A stretch of DNA of 64,000 nt. Origin: Clostridium sp. Marseille-P2415. GTDB taxonomy: Bacteria > Bacillota > Clostridia > Lachnospirales > Lachnospiraceae. Below, one piece after another: positions 53,635-62,167 of this stretch. The notes beneath the pieces are model-generated. The model was given only the letters and a program-made list of their open reading frames with translations. It was not told where the DNA came from and searched no databases. Both the position numbers and the translations under genes were made by a program. The stretch covers positions 57,068 to 121,067 of the forward strand of contig NZ_LT732526.1 in the NCBI RefSeq assembly GCF_900155545.1, given 5' to 3'. Within the stretch, counting starts at the first letter, position 1, and each line of letters opens with the position of its first letter.

Positions 53635-54609
53635 ATGGCAAAACAAGTAAAAACCATCGGCGTATTAACCAGCGGCGGTGACGCACCAGGTATGAATGCT
53701 GCGATCCGTGCTGTTGTCAGGACTGCAATCCATAAAGGATTGGAAGTAAAGGGTATCATGAGAGGATACGCTGGCCTTCTGCAGGAAGAGATCGTTGATA
53801 TGACCAGCACAAGCGTGTCTGATATCATCCATCGCGGCGGAACCATTCTTTATACGGCCAGATGCCAGGAGTTTACGACTGCGGAGGGGCAGAAAAAAGG
53901 TGCTGAGATCTGCAGAAAGCATAACATTGACGGCATTGTGGTCATCGGCGGAGATGGTTCCTTCCGTGGAGCCGGGAAGCTTTCTGCACTTGGAATCAAT
54001 ACCATTGGACTTCCGGGAACCATTGATCTGGATATTGCCTGTACCGATTATACCATTGGCTTTGATACGGCTGTCAATACAGCGATGGAAGCCATTGATA
54101 AGGTACGTGATACATCCACCTCTCACGAACGCTGCAGCATCATTGAGGTTATGGGGCGCAATGCAGGTTACATTGCCCTTTGGTGCGGCTTTGCGAACGG
54201 TGCGGAGGATATTCTGCTTCCGGAGCGCTATGACGGCGATGAGCAGTCGCTGATCAACCGCATCATTGAGAACAGGAAGCGGGGAAAGAAGCATCATATC
54301 ATCATCAATGCGGAAGGGATCGGACATTCTGCTTCCATGGCGAAGCGGATCGAAGCGGCTACCGGCATTGAGACAAGAGCCACCATACTGGGCCATATGC
54401 AGCGAGGCGGTGCGCCTACCTGCAAAGACCGTGTTTATGCGTCGATTATGGGAGCCAGGGCTGTAGAACTTCTCTGCGACGGGAAAAGCAACCGTGTGGT
54501 AGGCTACCGGCATGGAGAGTTCGTGGATTACGATATCCAGGAAGCTCTTGATATGACCAAGGACATTCCTGAGGATCAGTATCAGATCAGCAGAATGCTT
54601 GTAAGATAA
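53635..54609 (+). CDS. pfkA: 6-phosphofructokinase
   Basis: A 324-residue ATP-type PFK, the committing step of glycolysis. 'LTSGGDAPGMNAAIRA', 'VVIGGDGSFRGA', 'HERCSIIEVMGRNAGYIAL' and 'LGHMQRGGAPTCKDR' are standard. The usual TIDND motif reads 'PGTIDLDIACTDYTIG': both Asp residues stay and Asn is replaced by Leu. The Gly in GGDGS indicates ATP rather than PPi use. ATG 53635 follows CAGGAGGAAG; the dnaE-pfkA order is typical of Lachnospiraceae. Confidence 0.96.
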   Translation: MAKQVKTIGVLTSGGDAPGMNAAIRAVVRTAIHKGLEVKGIMRGYAGLLQEEIVDMTSTSVSDIIHRGGTILYTARCQEFTTAEGQKKGAEICRKHNIDGIVVIGGDGSFRGAGKLSALGINTIGLPGTIDLDIACTDYTIGFDTAVNTAMEAIDKVRDTSTSHERCSIIEVMGRNAGYIALWCGFANGAEDILLPERYDGDEQSLINRIIENRKRGKKHHIIINAEGIGHSASMAKRIEAATGIETRATILGHMQRGGAPTCKDRVYASIMGARAVELLCDGKSNRVVGYRHGEFVDYDIQEALDMTKDIPEDQYQISRMLVR

Positions 54610-54621
54610 GAACGGGAAAGA

Positions 54622-54670
54622 AAAAGCGCGTCAGCCTTGAGAATGGAATCGCTCAGGCTGCCGCGCTTTT
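54622..54670. terminator. Bidirectional terminator between pfkA and the esterase gene
   Basis: AAAAGCGCG-t-CAGCCTtGAG (54622-54641) pairs with CTCAGGCTG-c-CGCGCTTTT (54652-54670), one bulge and one mismatch. An A-tract precedes and a T-tract follows it, so it can stop transcription from both sides. Confidence 0.88.
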
Positions 54671-54680
54671 TATGTGCTTG

Positions 54681-55517
54681 TTAGAAATATTCCAGCCAGG
54701 TTTTGGCCAGCGGTAACCAGCTCTGGCACTGGGGCTGTACATACCGGCCGTCAGCTCCGGAAACCTCTTTGGTAGCCAGGGATAAGCCGTGGCAGCCTGC
54801 AGGGTAAATGTGCATTTCCACGCTGACCCCATGTGCCGTCAGGGCATCAGCCAGCAGCAAACTGTTTTTCACCGGTACCGCATCGTCTGTGGAGGTGTGC
54901 CACAAAAAGGTTTTCGGTGTATGCGCGCCTACCTGGTACTCCAATGAAACCAGATGCCGCATGGCTTCATCATCAGCCCTGGTTCCTAACAGATTCTTAA
55001 AGGAGCCGGCGTGGCAGTACGGCCCTGCCGTAATGACCGGATATCCCAGAATCATGCCGTCAGGGCGTATTGCTTCCGGATCCAGCTTCAGAGGGGCGTA
55101 AAGAAATTCCCGGTTCCAGAAAGCTCCAAGGCTGCATGCCAGGTGACCTCCGGCTGAAAAGCCGGATACAATGATTCGTTCAGGGTCAACCAGCCATTCC
55201 GAAGCGTGAGAGCGGATATAGGATATGGCCATGGCCAGTTCCAGCTGGGGAAAAGGGAAACCATCCGGTGCCAGACTGTAATGGAAAACAAAGGCATGGC
55301 ATCCCATAGACAGAAGCTGCGTGGCCACAGGCTCGCCCTCCCGGTCGGATAAGTGCCCATAACCGCCGCCCGGACAGATGATGACTGCAGGGCGCTTGCG
55401 GTCAGGAGCAATGGTTAACGGATCCAGGATATAAGCATGAAGGCTGGCCGGAGCAGTTAATTTTTTCTGGCCTGCCTGTTCTTCTGTAATAAAAATACGC
55501 TGTGTAAACTGTTTCAT
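54681..55517 (-). CDS. Alpha/beta-hydrolase, carbohydrate (acetyl)esterase-like
   Basis: A 278-residue cytoplasmic esterase of the BD-FAE/acetylxylan-esterase-like group. Oxyanion loop 'CPGGGYGHLSDREGEP', nucleophile elbow 'VSGFSAGGHLAC', acid in 'DDAVPVKNSLLLADAL', and His in 'AGCHGLSLA'. It lies 31 bp after a sugar-binding protein gene on the same strand, so it probably removes acetyl groups from imported plant oligosaccharides. The start at 55517 is weakly supported by a GGAAGGA site; the frame extends to 55580. Confidence 0.82.
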   Translation of the reverse strand: MKQFTQRIFITEEQAGQKKLTAPASLHAYILDPLTIAPDRKRPAVIICPGGGYGHLSDREGEPVATQLLSMGCHAFVFHYSLAPDGFPFPQLELAMAISYIRSHASEWLVDPERIIVSGFSAGGHLACSLGAFWNREFLYAPLKLDPEAIRPDGMILGYPVITAGPYCHAGSFKNLLGTRADDEAMRHLVSLEYQVGAHTPKTFLWHTSTDDAVPVKNSLLLADALTAHGVSVEMHIYPAGCHGLSLATKEVSGADGRYVQPQCQSWLPLAKTWLEYF

Positions 55518-55548
55518 GATCTTGCCCCAATCCTTCCATATAAATCTA

Positions 55549-56928
55549 TCAATTCTCCTCCATAACCTCTGCGATGCCATCGTATAAAGCTTTGGCAGCT
55601 TCCTCCGGGGTAATATCCCCGGCGCTTAATTTACCGAAAACCTTATAGTATAAACCGTCCGGGTTAGCCTTTAATTCGCTGTTGTCGAACTGGGGATCCT
55701 GAATGAACTTGCAATAATCCAGGACTTTTGCATTTGCTTCTTTGGTCATTTCATCGCCAATGCCTTTTTCATTAAGGTGCTTGATCGCGAAAGCCGAACA
55801 TGGGATTCCGCGCTCGGTGGAGCAGATTTCTACGCCTTCCGGATCATTTAACAGGAAGTTCATCAGCATAGCTGCTTCCTTTGGGTGCTGGGTAGAAGCT
55901 TTGATCGCAAAATCCATGGAAACTTTTGTTGAGCCTCCCTGATAATCGCCGAATTTGAGGAAATCGCCAATGACAAATTCCTGGCCAGGTTTGTTAACAC
56001 TTCCTTCCAAAGCAGCTTTTACCTTGGAAACGCCGGAATCCCATTCCATAATTCCTGCATACTTGCCGTCGATCCATTTGGAGTTTTTGTCAAGAGAGTC
56101 GGCCATGTCACCATTGATGGTAGCGATGGAGGGAATCGCATGGGCTTCTTCCAGCCTGGTCATGAATTCCATACCTTCTTTGATCTCATCTTCTGTATAA
56201 TTTAATTTTCCGTCAACGATCCAATCCTTTCCGTATTTGGATTCCAGATAATATACCATGAAAATGGCACGGTCATATTCACCCAGAGCCAGAGGATAGC
56301 AGTCTTCGTTAAATGCCTTGAAGGCAGCACCGGCAGCCAGAAGGGAAGCTTCGTCTGTCGGGATCTCACAGCCCACTTCCTCAAATGTGGTCTTGTTCCA
56401 GTAGAAAAGGCGGCCTGTCAGAGAAATCGGGATAGCCATCAGTTTTCCGTTCACTTCGTTTAATTTTAACTTGTCTTCCGGAAACTGGCTTAAATCAATG
56501 ACATCAGAATACTGGTAAAGGTCCAGATAGGATTCTCCGCCCTTACTGTAATCAGTAACCCAGTTAGAACCGATTTGGATAACATCGGCACATTCCCCGC
56601 TTAAAATACTGAGGGACTGCTTTTCTTCCCAGCCGGTCCATGCGCCGTATTCGGTATCAACAGTAATATCAGGATACTTCTTCATAAAGGCTTTAACAGC
56701 TTTCTCTGTTGCCTCATGTCTGGAATCTCCTCCCCACCAGGAAAGGCGAAGGGTAACAGGCTCGCCTGATGTTTCCGCCCGGGAATTTTCTCCAGCTTTT
56801 GCTTCTGATTGAGCTGCGTTCTCCGGTTTAGAAGCCGTAGTGCTTTGGGAGCCGCCGCAGGCTGTTAAGGATAACCCCATAGCGGAGGATAATGCGATTG
56901 CCATAAGTCTGGCCAGCTTTTTTTTCAT
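55549..56928 (-). CDS. ABC transporter sugar-binding lipoprotein (first paralogue)
   Basis: A 459-residue extracellular solute-binding protein. Lipobox 'LSLTACGG' near residue 22, then a Ser/Ala-rich linker and the type 1 binding fold ('RLSWWGGDSRHEATEKAVKAFMKKYPDITV'). It is clearly paralogous to the protein at 60685 ('AVPISLTGRLFYWNKT', 'LALGEYDR', 'SKWIDGKYAGI', 'STERGIPCSA' shared or nearly so). No permease follows it; it may share those downstream at 62842 and beyond. A 16-of-18-bp palindrome (57001-57018) covers its promoter region. Confidence 0.92.
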   Translation of the reverse strand: MKKKLARLMAIALSSAMGLSLTACGGSQSTTASKPENAAQSEAKAGENSRAETSGEPVTLRLSWWGGDSRHEATEKAVKAFMKKYPDITVDTEYGAWTGWEEKQSLSILSGECADVIQIGSNWVTDYSKGGESYLDLYQYSDVIDLSQFPEDKLKLNEVNGKLMAIPISLTGRLFYWNKTTFEEVGCEIPTDEASLLAAGAAFKAFNEDCYPLALGEYDRAIFMVYYLESKYGKDWIVDGKLNYTEDEIKEGMEFMTRLEEAHAIPSIATINGDMADSLDKNSKWIDGKYAGIMEWDSGVSKVKAALEGSVNKPGQEFVIGDFLKFGDYQGGSTKVSMDFAIKASTQHPKEAAMLMNFLLNDPEGVEICSTERGIPCSAFAIKHLNEKGIGDEMTKEANAKVLDYCKFIQDPQFDNSELKANPDGLYYKVFGKLSAGDITPEEAAKALYDGIAEVMEEN

Positions 56929-57000
56929 ATTTCTTTCCTCTCTTTCTTTCCATCCCCTGTCAGGGAAATAAGGCGGCAGCATGCCGCAACAGGTAAGTAC

Positions 57001-57029
57001 TGTGTAAGCACTTACACACCTCAATTATA
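57001..57029 (-). promoter_or_regulatory. Promoter and LacI-type operator of the first sugar-binding protein gene
   Basis: On the minus strand a TATAAT (57029-57024) is followed at once by TGTGTAAG-TG-CTTACACA (57018-57001), a near-perfect palindrome. It resembles a cre site but has TG, not CG, at the centre. It could bind the LacI-type regulator encoded 330 bp away or CcpA. Confidence 0.65.
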
Positions 57030-57217
57030 TTACCATAAGTATGGAAAGAATAAAGATTAAAAATGAATAAAATTGTAATAAAAAATTATATAAAATATCC
57101 AAAAATATCTTTCTGATATCAGGTTAAAATTTTAACTTTATGCATAATAATAAAAAATGGATAATAAGAGTAAGCATAGATGAAGGTATATTATACATAA
57201 TAAACGAAAAGTGAGAA

Positions 57218-57239
57218 TATAATTGCAAACCTTTGCAAT
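57218..57239 (+). promoter_or_regulatory. Probable lacI promoter with overlapping operator
   Basis: TATAAT at 57218-57223 overlaps the perfect 18-bp inverted repeat ATTGCAAA-CC-TTTGCAAT (57222-57239), about 110 bp upstream of the LacI-family gene. The position suggests autorepression. The rest of the 57030-57347 gap is AT-rich and shows nothing else recognisable. Confidence 0.6.
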
Positions 57240-57347
57240 AAAGCACCGGCAATGGGAAAAGGGATTTTACATGGTGGGTGACAAGGAAACAAAAGAATGA
57301 TATGATAGCAGAAAAGGGGAAGCATATGGGAATTGGAGGGAATCGGT

Positions 57348-58349
57348 ATGGCAGTTACCATAAAAGATATTGCAGCACGGGCAGGAGTTTCTTATTCTAT
57401 GGTCTCCCGGGCTTTAAACGGAACCGGTGCAGTTGATCAAAAGAAAAAGGAACGGATTTTGGAGATTGCCCGCGTGATGGGGTATGTGCCGAACCAGGCT
57501 GCAGTTACTTTAAGAAAGTCCAAGTCTCATATCATCGGACTTTACTTTTCTACGATCAGCAAATCCACATCACCGTTTGTACTTCATGATGTGCTCACCG
57601 GGGTATACAGCGTCATAGGGAGTAAGTACAATATCATAGTAAAAGGAATTGACATGCATGAACCGGAGACATTGAATCCCAGCTATTTTGACGGACTTTT
57701 GATCATGTCCCAGGGAGACTGGGATGAGGATTTTCTTGAGGAAGCATGGGAAAAAGGGATTCCCATGGTGGCGATCAGCCGCCGGCTTCCTTTGGATATT
57801 CCGGTTGTGATTACCGATGAAGCCGGCGGCATGGAAAAGGCCATGGATCATCTTTTAAGGAACGGTCACCGGCGCATCGGCGTAATCGAGGGCCCCCGGA
57901 ACCTGGAGGCAACCGTTTTAAGACATGAAGGCTGGTACCGGGCGGCAGAGAAATGGGGATTGGAGCCGGAGAGCCTTCCGGTGGAATATGGAAATTACCG
58001 CTATAACAGCGGCAGACTGGCAGCGGGCAGGCTGTTGGATGCCCGGAAAGATTTGACCGCTCTTTTGTGTTTTAATGATGAAATGGCTTTTGGTGCCAGG
58101 AGCGCGGCATATGAGAGAGGATTAAGGATTCCAGAGGATATTTCTTTAACAGGATTTGACAACTGGGATATTTCCGGTTATGCTGATATGAGGCTGACCA
58201 CGGTGGAGCGGAATGCCACAAGGATTGCGGTGGAAGGAACCAGAATGCTCCTTACGTATATGGAGGAAGGGATAAGGCCCGGGGATGTATGGCTGGAAAA
58301 CCGCCTGATCGTGCGGGAAACCGTAAGGAATATAAAGGGTACCTCTTAA
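57348..58349 (+). CDS. LacI-family repressor
   Basis: A 333-residue regulator: N-terminal HTH and hinge ('VTIKDIAARAGVSYSMVSRALNGTGAVDQKKKERILEIARVMGYVPNQAA') and a periplasmic-binding-like effector domain ('FDGLLIMSQGDW', 'TALLCFNDEMAFGARSAAYERGLRIPEDISLTGFDNWDIS'). Divergent from the first sugar-binding protein and upstream of the GH105 gene, it probably controls this locus in response to an unsaturated galacturonyl disaccharide. GGAGGGAATCGGT fixes the start. Confidence 0.9.
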   Translation: MAVTIKDIAARAGVSYSMVSRALNGTGAVDQKKKERILEIARVMGYVPNQAAVTLRKSKSHIIGLYFSTISKSTSPFVLHDVLTGVYSVIGSKYNIIVKGIDMHEPETLNPSYFDGLLIMSQGDWDEDFLEEAWEKGIPMVAISRRLPLDIPVVITDEAGGMEKAMDHLLRNGHRRIGVIEGPRNLEATVLRHEGWYRAAEKWGLEPESLPVEYGNYRYNSGRLAAGRLLDARKDLTALLCFNDEMAFGARSAAYERGLRIPEDISLTGFDNWDISGYADMRLTTVERNATRIAVEGTRMLLTYMEEGIRPGDVWLENRLIVRETVRNIKGTS

Positions 58350-58393
58350 CAGCAGGGGTAAGACAGAGACAGGAAGCAAGGAGAGGAAAAAGC

Positions 58394-59530
58394 ATGGATG
58401 TAATTGAAACGTATATCAATGAACTGATGGAAAAGAGCACGCCGGACCGGCCGGTATGGAACATTGAGAAGATTCTTCAGGGAGAGAAGGCCGGATGGAA
58501 TTACATTGACGGCTGTATGATCAAGTCTGTTTTGGAAATGTACGCCATAACCGGGGATTTCAAATATCTGGAATTTGCTGACACATTTATCGATCACCGG
58601 GTGAGAGAGGATGGGACTATTGACGGCTATGACGTGGAAGAGCGGAACATTGATAATATCAATGCCGGAAAAACCCTGTTCGAGCTCTATGATCTGACCG
58701 GAAAGGAAAAGTACAGAAAAGCCATTGATCTGGTTTACAGCCAGATTGAGAGGATGCCGCGGACGAAAGAGGGAAACTTCTGGCATAAGAACATTTATCC
58801 GAACCAGGTATGGCTTGACGGTCTTTATATGTGCCAGCCATTTTACATGGAATATGAGACCCGGTTCAATAATAAGAAAAACTGCGGGGATATCTACAGC
58901 CAGTTTGCCAATGTGGGGAAGATTATGAAGGATACGGAAACAGGCCTTTACTACCATGCGTACGATTCCTCCAGAGAGATGTTCTGGTGTGATAAGGTGA
59001 CCGGACTGTCCCAGAATTTCTGGCTGAGAGCTTTGGGCTGGTATTCCATGGCTCTTCTGGATACCATGGATAAATCGGATCAGTCAGATGCGGAAAGCTT
59101 AAAGCAGATGGAAGAAGCATTCCGCGATCTGATTGATTCCATGTTAAAATACCAGGATGAAAGCGGTATGTGGTATCAGGTGGTGAACTTAGGCGGCATG
59201 GACCGGAACTATCTGGAAACCAGCGGAAGCGCCATCTTCTCCTATGCCATTTTAAAGGGAGTTCGTCTGGGCTATCTTCCGGAAACCTACGCCCGGTATG
59301 GCAAAAAGGCCTTCCAGGGAATCTGCGATACCTATCTTCACATGGAAAAGGGCAATATGAGCCTTGGAGGAATCTGCCTGGTAGCCGGTCTTGGAGGCAA
59401 GGACAGGAGAAGCGGAACCTATGACTATTACATGTCAGAACCCATTGTAAAGGATGATGCCAAAGGGGTAGGGCCTTTCCTTCTCGCCTATACGGAAATG
59501 AGAAGGACCGGCTGGTCATATAACAAATAA
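58394..59530 (+). CDS. Unsaturated rhamnogalacturonyl hydrolase (GH105, YteR-like)
   Basis: A 378-residue (alpha/alpha)6-barrel hydrolase with no signal peptide, acting in the cytoplasm on unsaturated uronic-acid disaccharides released by rhamnogalacturonan lyases. 'WNYIDGCMIKSVLEMYAITGD' and 'NQVWLDGLYMCQPFYMEYETRF' (catalytic Asp in WLDGLYM) and 'WYQVVNLGGMDRNYLETSGSAIFSYAILKGV' are family marks. Length matches YteR (about 373). It sets the substrate of the locus. ATG 58394 follows GAGAGGAAAAAGC. Confidence 0.92.
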   Translation: MDVIETYINELMEKSTPDRPVWNIEKILQGEKAGWNYIDGCMIKSVLEMYAITGDFKYLEFADTFIDHRVREDGTIDGYDVEERNIDNINAGKTLFELYDLTGKEKYRKAIDLVYSQIERMPRTKEGNFWHKNIYPNQVWLDGLYMCQPFYMEYETRFNNKKNCGDIYSQFANVGKIMKDTETGLYYHAYDSSREMFWCDKVTGLSQNFWLRALGWYSMALLDTMDKSDQSDAESLKQMEEAFRDLIDSMLKYQDESGMWYQVVNLGGMDRNYLETSGSAIFSYAILKGVRLGYLPETYARYGKKAFQGICDTYLHMEKGNMSLGGICLVAGLGGKDRRSGTYDYYMSEPIVKDDAKGVGPFLLAYTEMRRTGWSYNK

Positions 59531-59540
59531 GAAAACATAT

Positions 59541-59577
59541 GGGGATTGCGGCGCCGGTTTATAGGGCTGCAATCCCC
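59541..59577. terminator. Hairpin between convergent GH105 and AraC genes
   Basis: GGGGATTGC (59541-59549) pairs with GCAATCCCC (59569-59577), a 9-bp perfect stem. T-tracts are weak on both strands. Confidence 0.55.
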
Positions 59578-59585
59578 AAAACATT

Positions 59586-60452
59586 TTAGCTTAAGCTGTT
59601 CTGAGCATATTTCTTCGGTGAGATCCCCACTTTTTTTGTAAATGCTTTAAAAAAATTGCTGTAATCATTAAAACCGCACATGCTGTAAACTTCATTGACG
59701 CTGTAGCCGCCCGACAGGAGTGTCCGGGCCAGCTCGATGCGGCGGGAAGTTATGTAGGAATTGATGGTGGTGCCGGTGCCTTTTTTAAAAAGCCTGCAAA
59801 GGTAAGAGGTACTTAAATAAAAATGGGCCGCAATTTCCCCGATGCTTAACTGGGAGTCAATGTTGTGATGGATATAAGTAATGATATCAGCTACCTTACT
59901 GTTAAAATACTGTCTCTGTTCTTCCGATTCTGCCCCCCAAAAGGCCTCCGTGGACAGCTTTGTCATAAAAACCATGAATTCGGCGAAGGCAGAGCGTTCT
60001 TCCACATCCTGACCGAATCCTTCTTCTACAGCCAGCTTGTTAAAATAATAAGTGAAACGCCGCTGCTGTCCCTGGCTCAGAGCGATGCGGTGGGAAAATT
60101 TCTCCGGCCTGTGGGTAAAACAGTAGGTCAGATCCGTCTTCGGGGTGGAAATGCTTTCCAAATAGGATGGGTCTATAAATATGGCAAATCTTTCATGGGG
60201 GATGGAGGTATCCATCTGCAGCACCTGATGTTTTTCATATTGGTTGATCATGAATAAATTCCCCGGTTCTATCCTGTAATTTTTATCATCGATCAGAAAT
60301 GTGCGCCCTCCGCTGATGGAAAAGTAAAATTCGTAGCAGCGGTGGCTGTGCATACTTAATATCCCGGATTCCTTATGGAGATGTGCAATGGAGAAGTAGT
60401 GGGAGGCCATGCAGTGGTCAATTCCGTCCGAATATGAGGTAAGTACTTTCAT
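59586..60452 (-). CDS. AraC-family regulator of the pectin-type locus
   Basis: A 288-residue regulator with an N-terminal cupin ('HMHSHRCYEFYFSISGGRTFLIDDKNYRIEPGNLFMINQYEKHQ'-type, His ligands visible) and C-terminal AraC HTH pair ('LSIGEIAAHFYLSTSYLCRLFKKGTGTTINSYI', 'SVNEVYSMCGFNDYSNFFKAF'). Divergent from the sugar-binding protein operon at 60685, so probably its activator. AAGGAG precedes the ATG. Confidence 0.88.
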   Translation of the reverse strand: MKVLTSYSDGIDHCMASHYFSIAHLHKESGILSMHSHRCYEFYFSISGGRTFLIDDKNYRIEPGNLFMINQYEKHQVLQMDTSIPHERFAIFIDPSYLESISTPKTDLTYCFTHRPEKFSHRIALSQGQQRRFTYYFNKLAVEEGFGQDVEERSAFAEFMVFMTKLSTEAFWGAESEEQRQYFNSKVADIITYIHHNIDSQLSIGEIAAHFYLSTSYLCRLFKKGTGTTINSYITSRRIELARTLLSGGYSVNEVYSMCGFNDYSNFFKAFTKKVGISPKKYAQNSLS

Positions 60453-60556
60453 AAATCGTAATCTCCTTGGCTAATTTTACTAAAATCATACCATATGATG
60501 TCAGTATTTGCAATGTTTTGTGCTGTATTTGAAATGAATTATCAAGGGATAGGTGC

Positions 60557-60591
60557 TATAATAAAGAAAAAGCACAGTGTAAGCGCTTACG
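60557..60591 (+). promoter_or_regulatory. Promoter and cre site of the second sugar-binding protein operon
   Basis: An extended -10 (TGCTATAAT; hexamer 60557-60562) is followed by TGTAAGCGCTTACG at 60578-60591, an excellent CcpA cre match located just after the expected transcription start. This is the roadblock position for carbon catabolite repression. Confidence 0.82.
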
Positions 60592-60684
60592 CAAATGTGT
60601 AGAATATTGTCGAAAAAGTGAAAATACTTACATAGGGCTTTTAAGAACTCAGTTATGAGGGATAAGAAAAAAGGAGAGAGAAAT

Positions 60685-62070
60685 ATGAGAAAAATCAAAC
60701 AGTGGACAGCGATGGGGTTAGCGGCTGTTATGGCAATGTCTTTAAGTGCTTGCGGCGGAAGCAAAAGCGCCAGCAGTGAGACAACTTCTGCAGCAGCAGG
60801 TGAGACGACTTCTGCAGCGGCAGGTGAGACGACAAAAGCTGCAGCCACTACTTCCGGAGAGCCGGTAGAGCTTAGGTTTTCCTGGTGGGGCGGCGATTCC
60901 AGACATGCTGCGACCGAAGAAGCGATCAAAGCATTTGAAGCGAAATATCCGAACATAACGGTAACTCCCGAGTATGGCGCGTGGACCGGCTGGGAAGAGA
61001 AGCAGTCCTTAAATATTGTAGGCGGAAACGCTGCAGACGTAATGCAGATCAACTGGAACTGGATCGAATCCTACAGCCAGGGCGGAACGTCTTTTGCAAA
61101 TCTGGAAGATTACTCCGATGCTCTTGACTTAACACAGTTTTCACCGGAAAGCCTTGATCTCTGCAAGGTTGATAATAAATTGATGGCTGTTCCGATTTCC
61201 TTAACAGGACGTCTGTTCTACTGGAACAAGACAGCATTTGATGAGGTTGGATGCGACATTCCTACGGACCTTGATTCTCTGTATGCGGCAGGTGAAGCGT
61301 TTAAGGCAAAGGATCCTGATATGTATCCGTTGGCACTTGGTGAATATGACCGCATGATCTTAATGGTATATTATCTGGAATCCAAGTACGGCAAGAACTG
61401 GGTCGAGGATGGCCAGGTTAATTATACGGAAGATGAAGTCAAAGACGGCATGGATTTCATCACCGGATTGGAAACAAAGCATGTCATTCCTAAACTGGCA
61501 ACCATCCAGGGGGATATGGCTGATTCCCTTGACAAGAACGCAAAATGGATCGATGGAAAGTACGCAGGTATCTTTGAGTGGGATTCCTCCGCTTCTAAGT
61601 TCAAGAGCGCACTGGAAGGCAGCGTAAACAAGCCGGGTCAGGAATTCGTAGTCGGCGAGTTCGTTAAAATGGGCAATAATGACGGAGGCTTCACAAAAAT
61701 TTCCATGGCATATGCAGTTGCCGGTAATTCCAAGCATCCAAAGGAAGCAGCTATGCTGATCAACTTCCTGTTAAATGAAGAGGAAGGCGTTAAGATCATC
61801 TCCACGGAGAGAGGAATTCCCTGCTCTGCAGAGGGCTTAAAGATTCTTGAGGACAACAAACTTGGCGATTCTCTGACCATCGAGGCTAACACAAAGGTTA
61901 TGAACTACAGCAAATTCAGCCTGGACAGCAAGTTTGAGCACAACGACTTAAAGGCTAACCCAGACGGTGTTTACTATAAGGTATTTGGTAAATTAAGTTC
62001 AGGAGAAATTGATTCCAAGCAGGCAGCAAGCGAGCTGATTAAGGGCATTACCGAGACTCTTGAGGGCTGA
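60685..62070 (+). CDS. ABC transporter sugar-binding lipoprotein (second paralogue)
   Basis: A 461-residue solute-binding lipoprotein. Lipobox 'MSLSACGG' at about residues 17-24, an Ala/Thr/Ser-rich linker with two GETTSAAA repeats, then 'LRFSWWGGDSRHAATEEAIKAFEAKYPNITV'. It heads an operon with the degenerate GH105-like gene and two permeases, so it is the binding protein of that importer; the ligand is probably a rhamnogalacturonan oligosaccharide. AAGGAGAG precedes ATG 60685. Confidence 0.93.
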   Translation: MRKIKQWTAMGLAAVMAMSLSACGGSKSASSETTSAAAGETTSAAAGETTKAAATTSGEPVELRFSWWGGDSRHAATEEAIKAFEAKYPNITVTPEYGAWTGWEEKQSLNIVGGNAADVMQINWNWIESYSQGGTSFANLEDYSDALDLTQFSPESLDLCKVDNKLMAVPISLTGRLFYWNKTAFDEVGCDIPTDLDSLYAAGEAFKAKDPDMYPLALGEYDRMILMVYYLESKYGKNWVEDGQVNYTEDEVKDGMDFITGLETKHVIPKLATIQGDMADSLDKNAKWIDGKYAGIFEWDSSASKFKSALEGSVNKPGQEFVVGEFVKMGNNDGGFTKISMAYAVAGNSKHPKEAAMLINFLLNEEEGVKIISTERGIPCSAEGLKILEDNKLGDSLTIEANTKVMNYSKFSLDSKFEHNDLKANPDGVYYKVFGKLSSGEIDSKQAASELIKGITETLEG

Positions 62071-62114
62071 TAAGGAATTTAAGACAGTTTGAATAAGTGA
62101 TACATATTTCATAC

Positions 62115-62140
62115 GAGCCGCCATAGATATATGGCGGCTC
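62115..62140 (+). other. Stable hairpin after the binding-protein gene
   Basis: GAGCCGCCATA (62115-62125) and TATGGCGGCTC (62130-62140) form an 11-bp stem with a GATA loop and no T-tract. Such hairpins after binding-protein genes protect the upstream mRNA, giving more binding protein than permease; that role is inference. Confidence 0.6.
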
Positions 62141-62167
62141 CCATAAAGAAAAGGGCAGACAAAAGTC

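Noticed and set aside
53665-54513. 282-codon open frame antisense to pfkA
   Set aside because: It is entirely within a well-supported gene, has Cys/His/Arg-rich non-globular composition and no ribosome site.
60501-61052. 183-codon minus-strand frame spanning the cre site and start of the second binding protein gene
   Set aside because: It crosses a promoter, cre site and conserved signal peptide region on the other strand; composition is an Ala-rich mirror of the lipoprotein linker.
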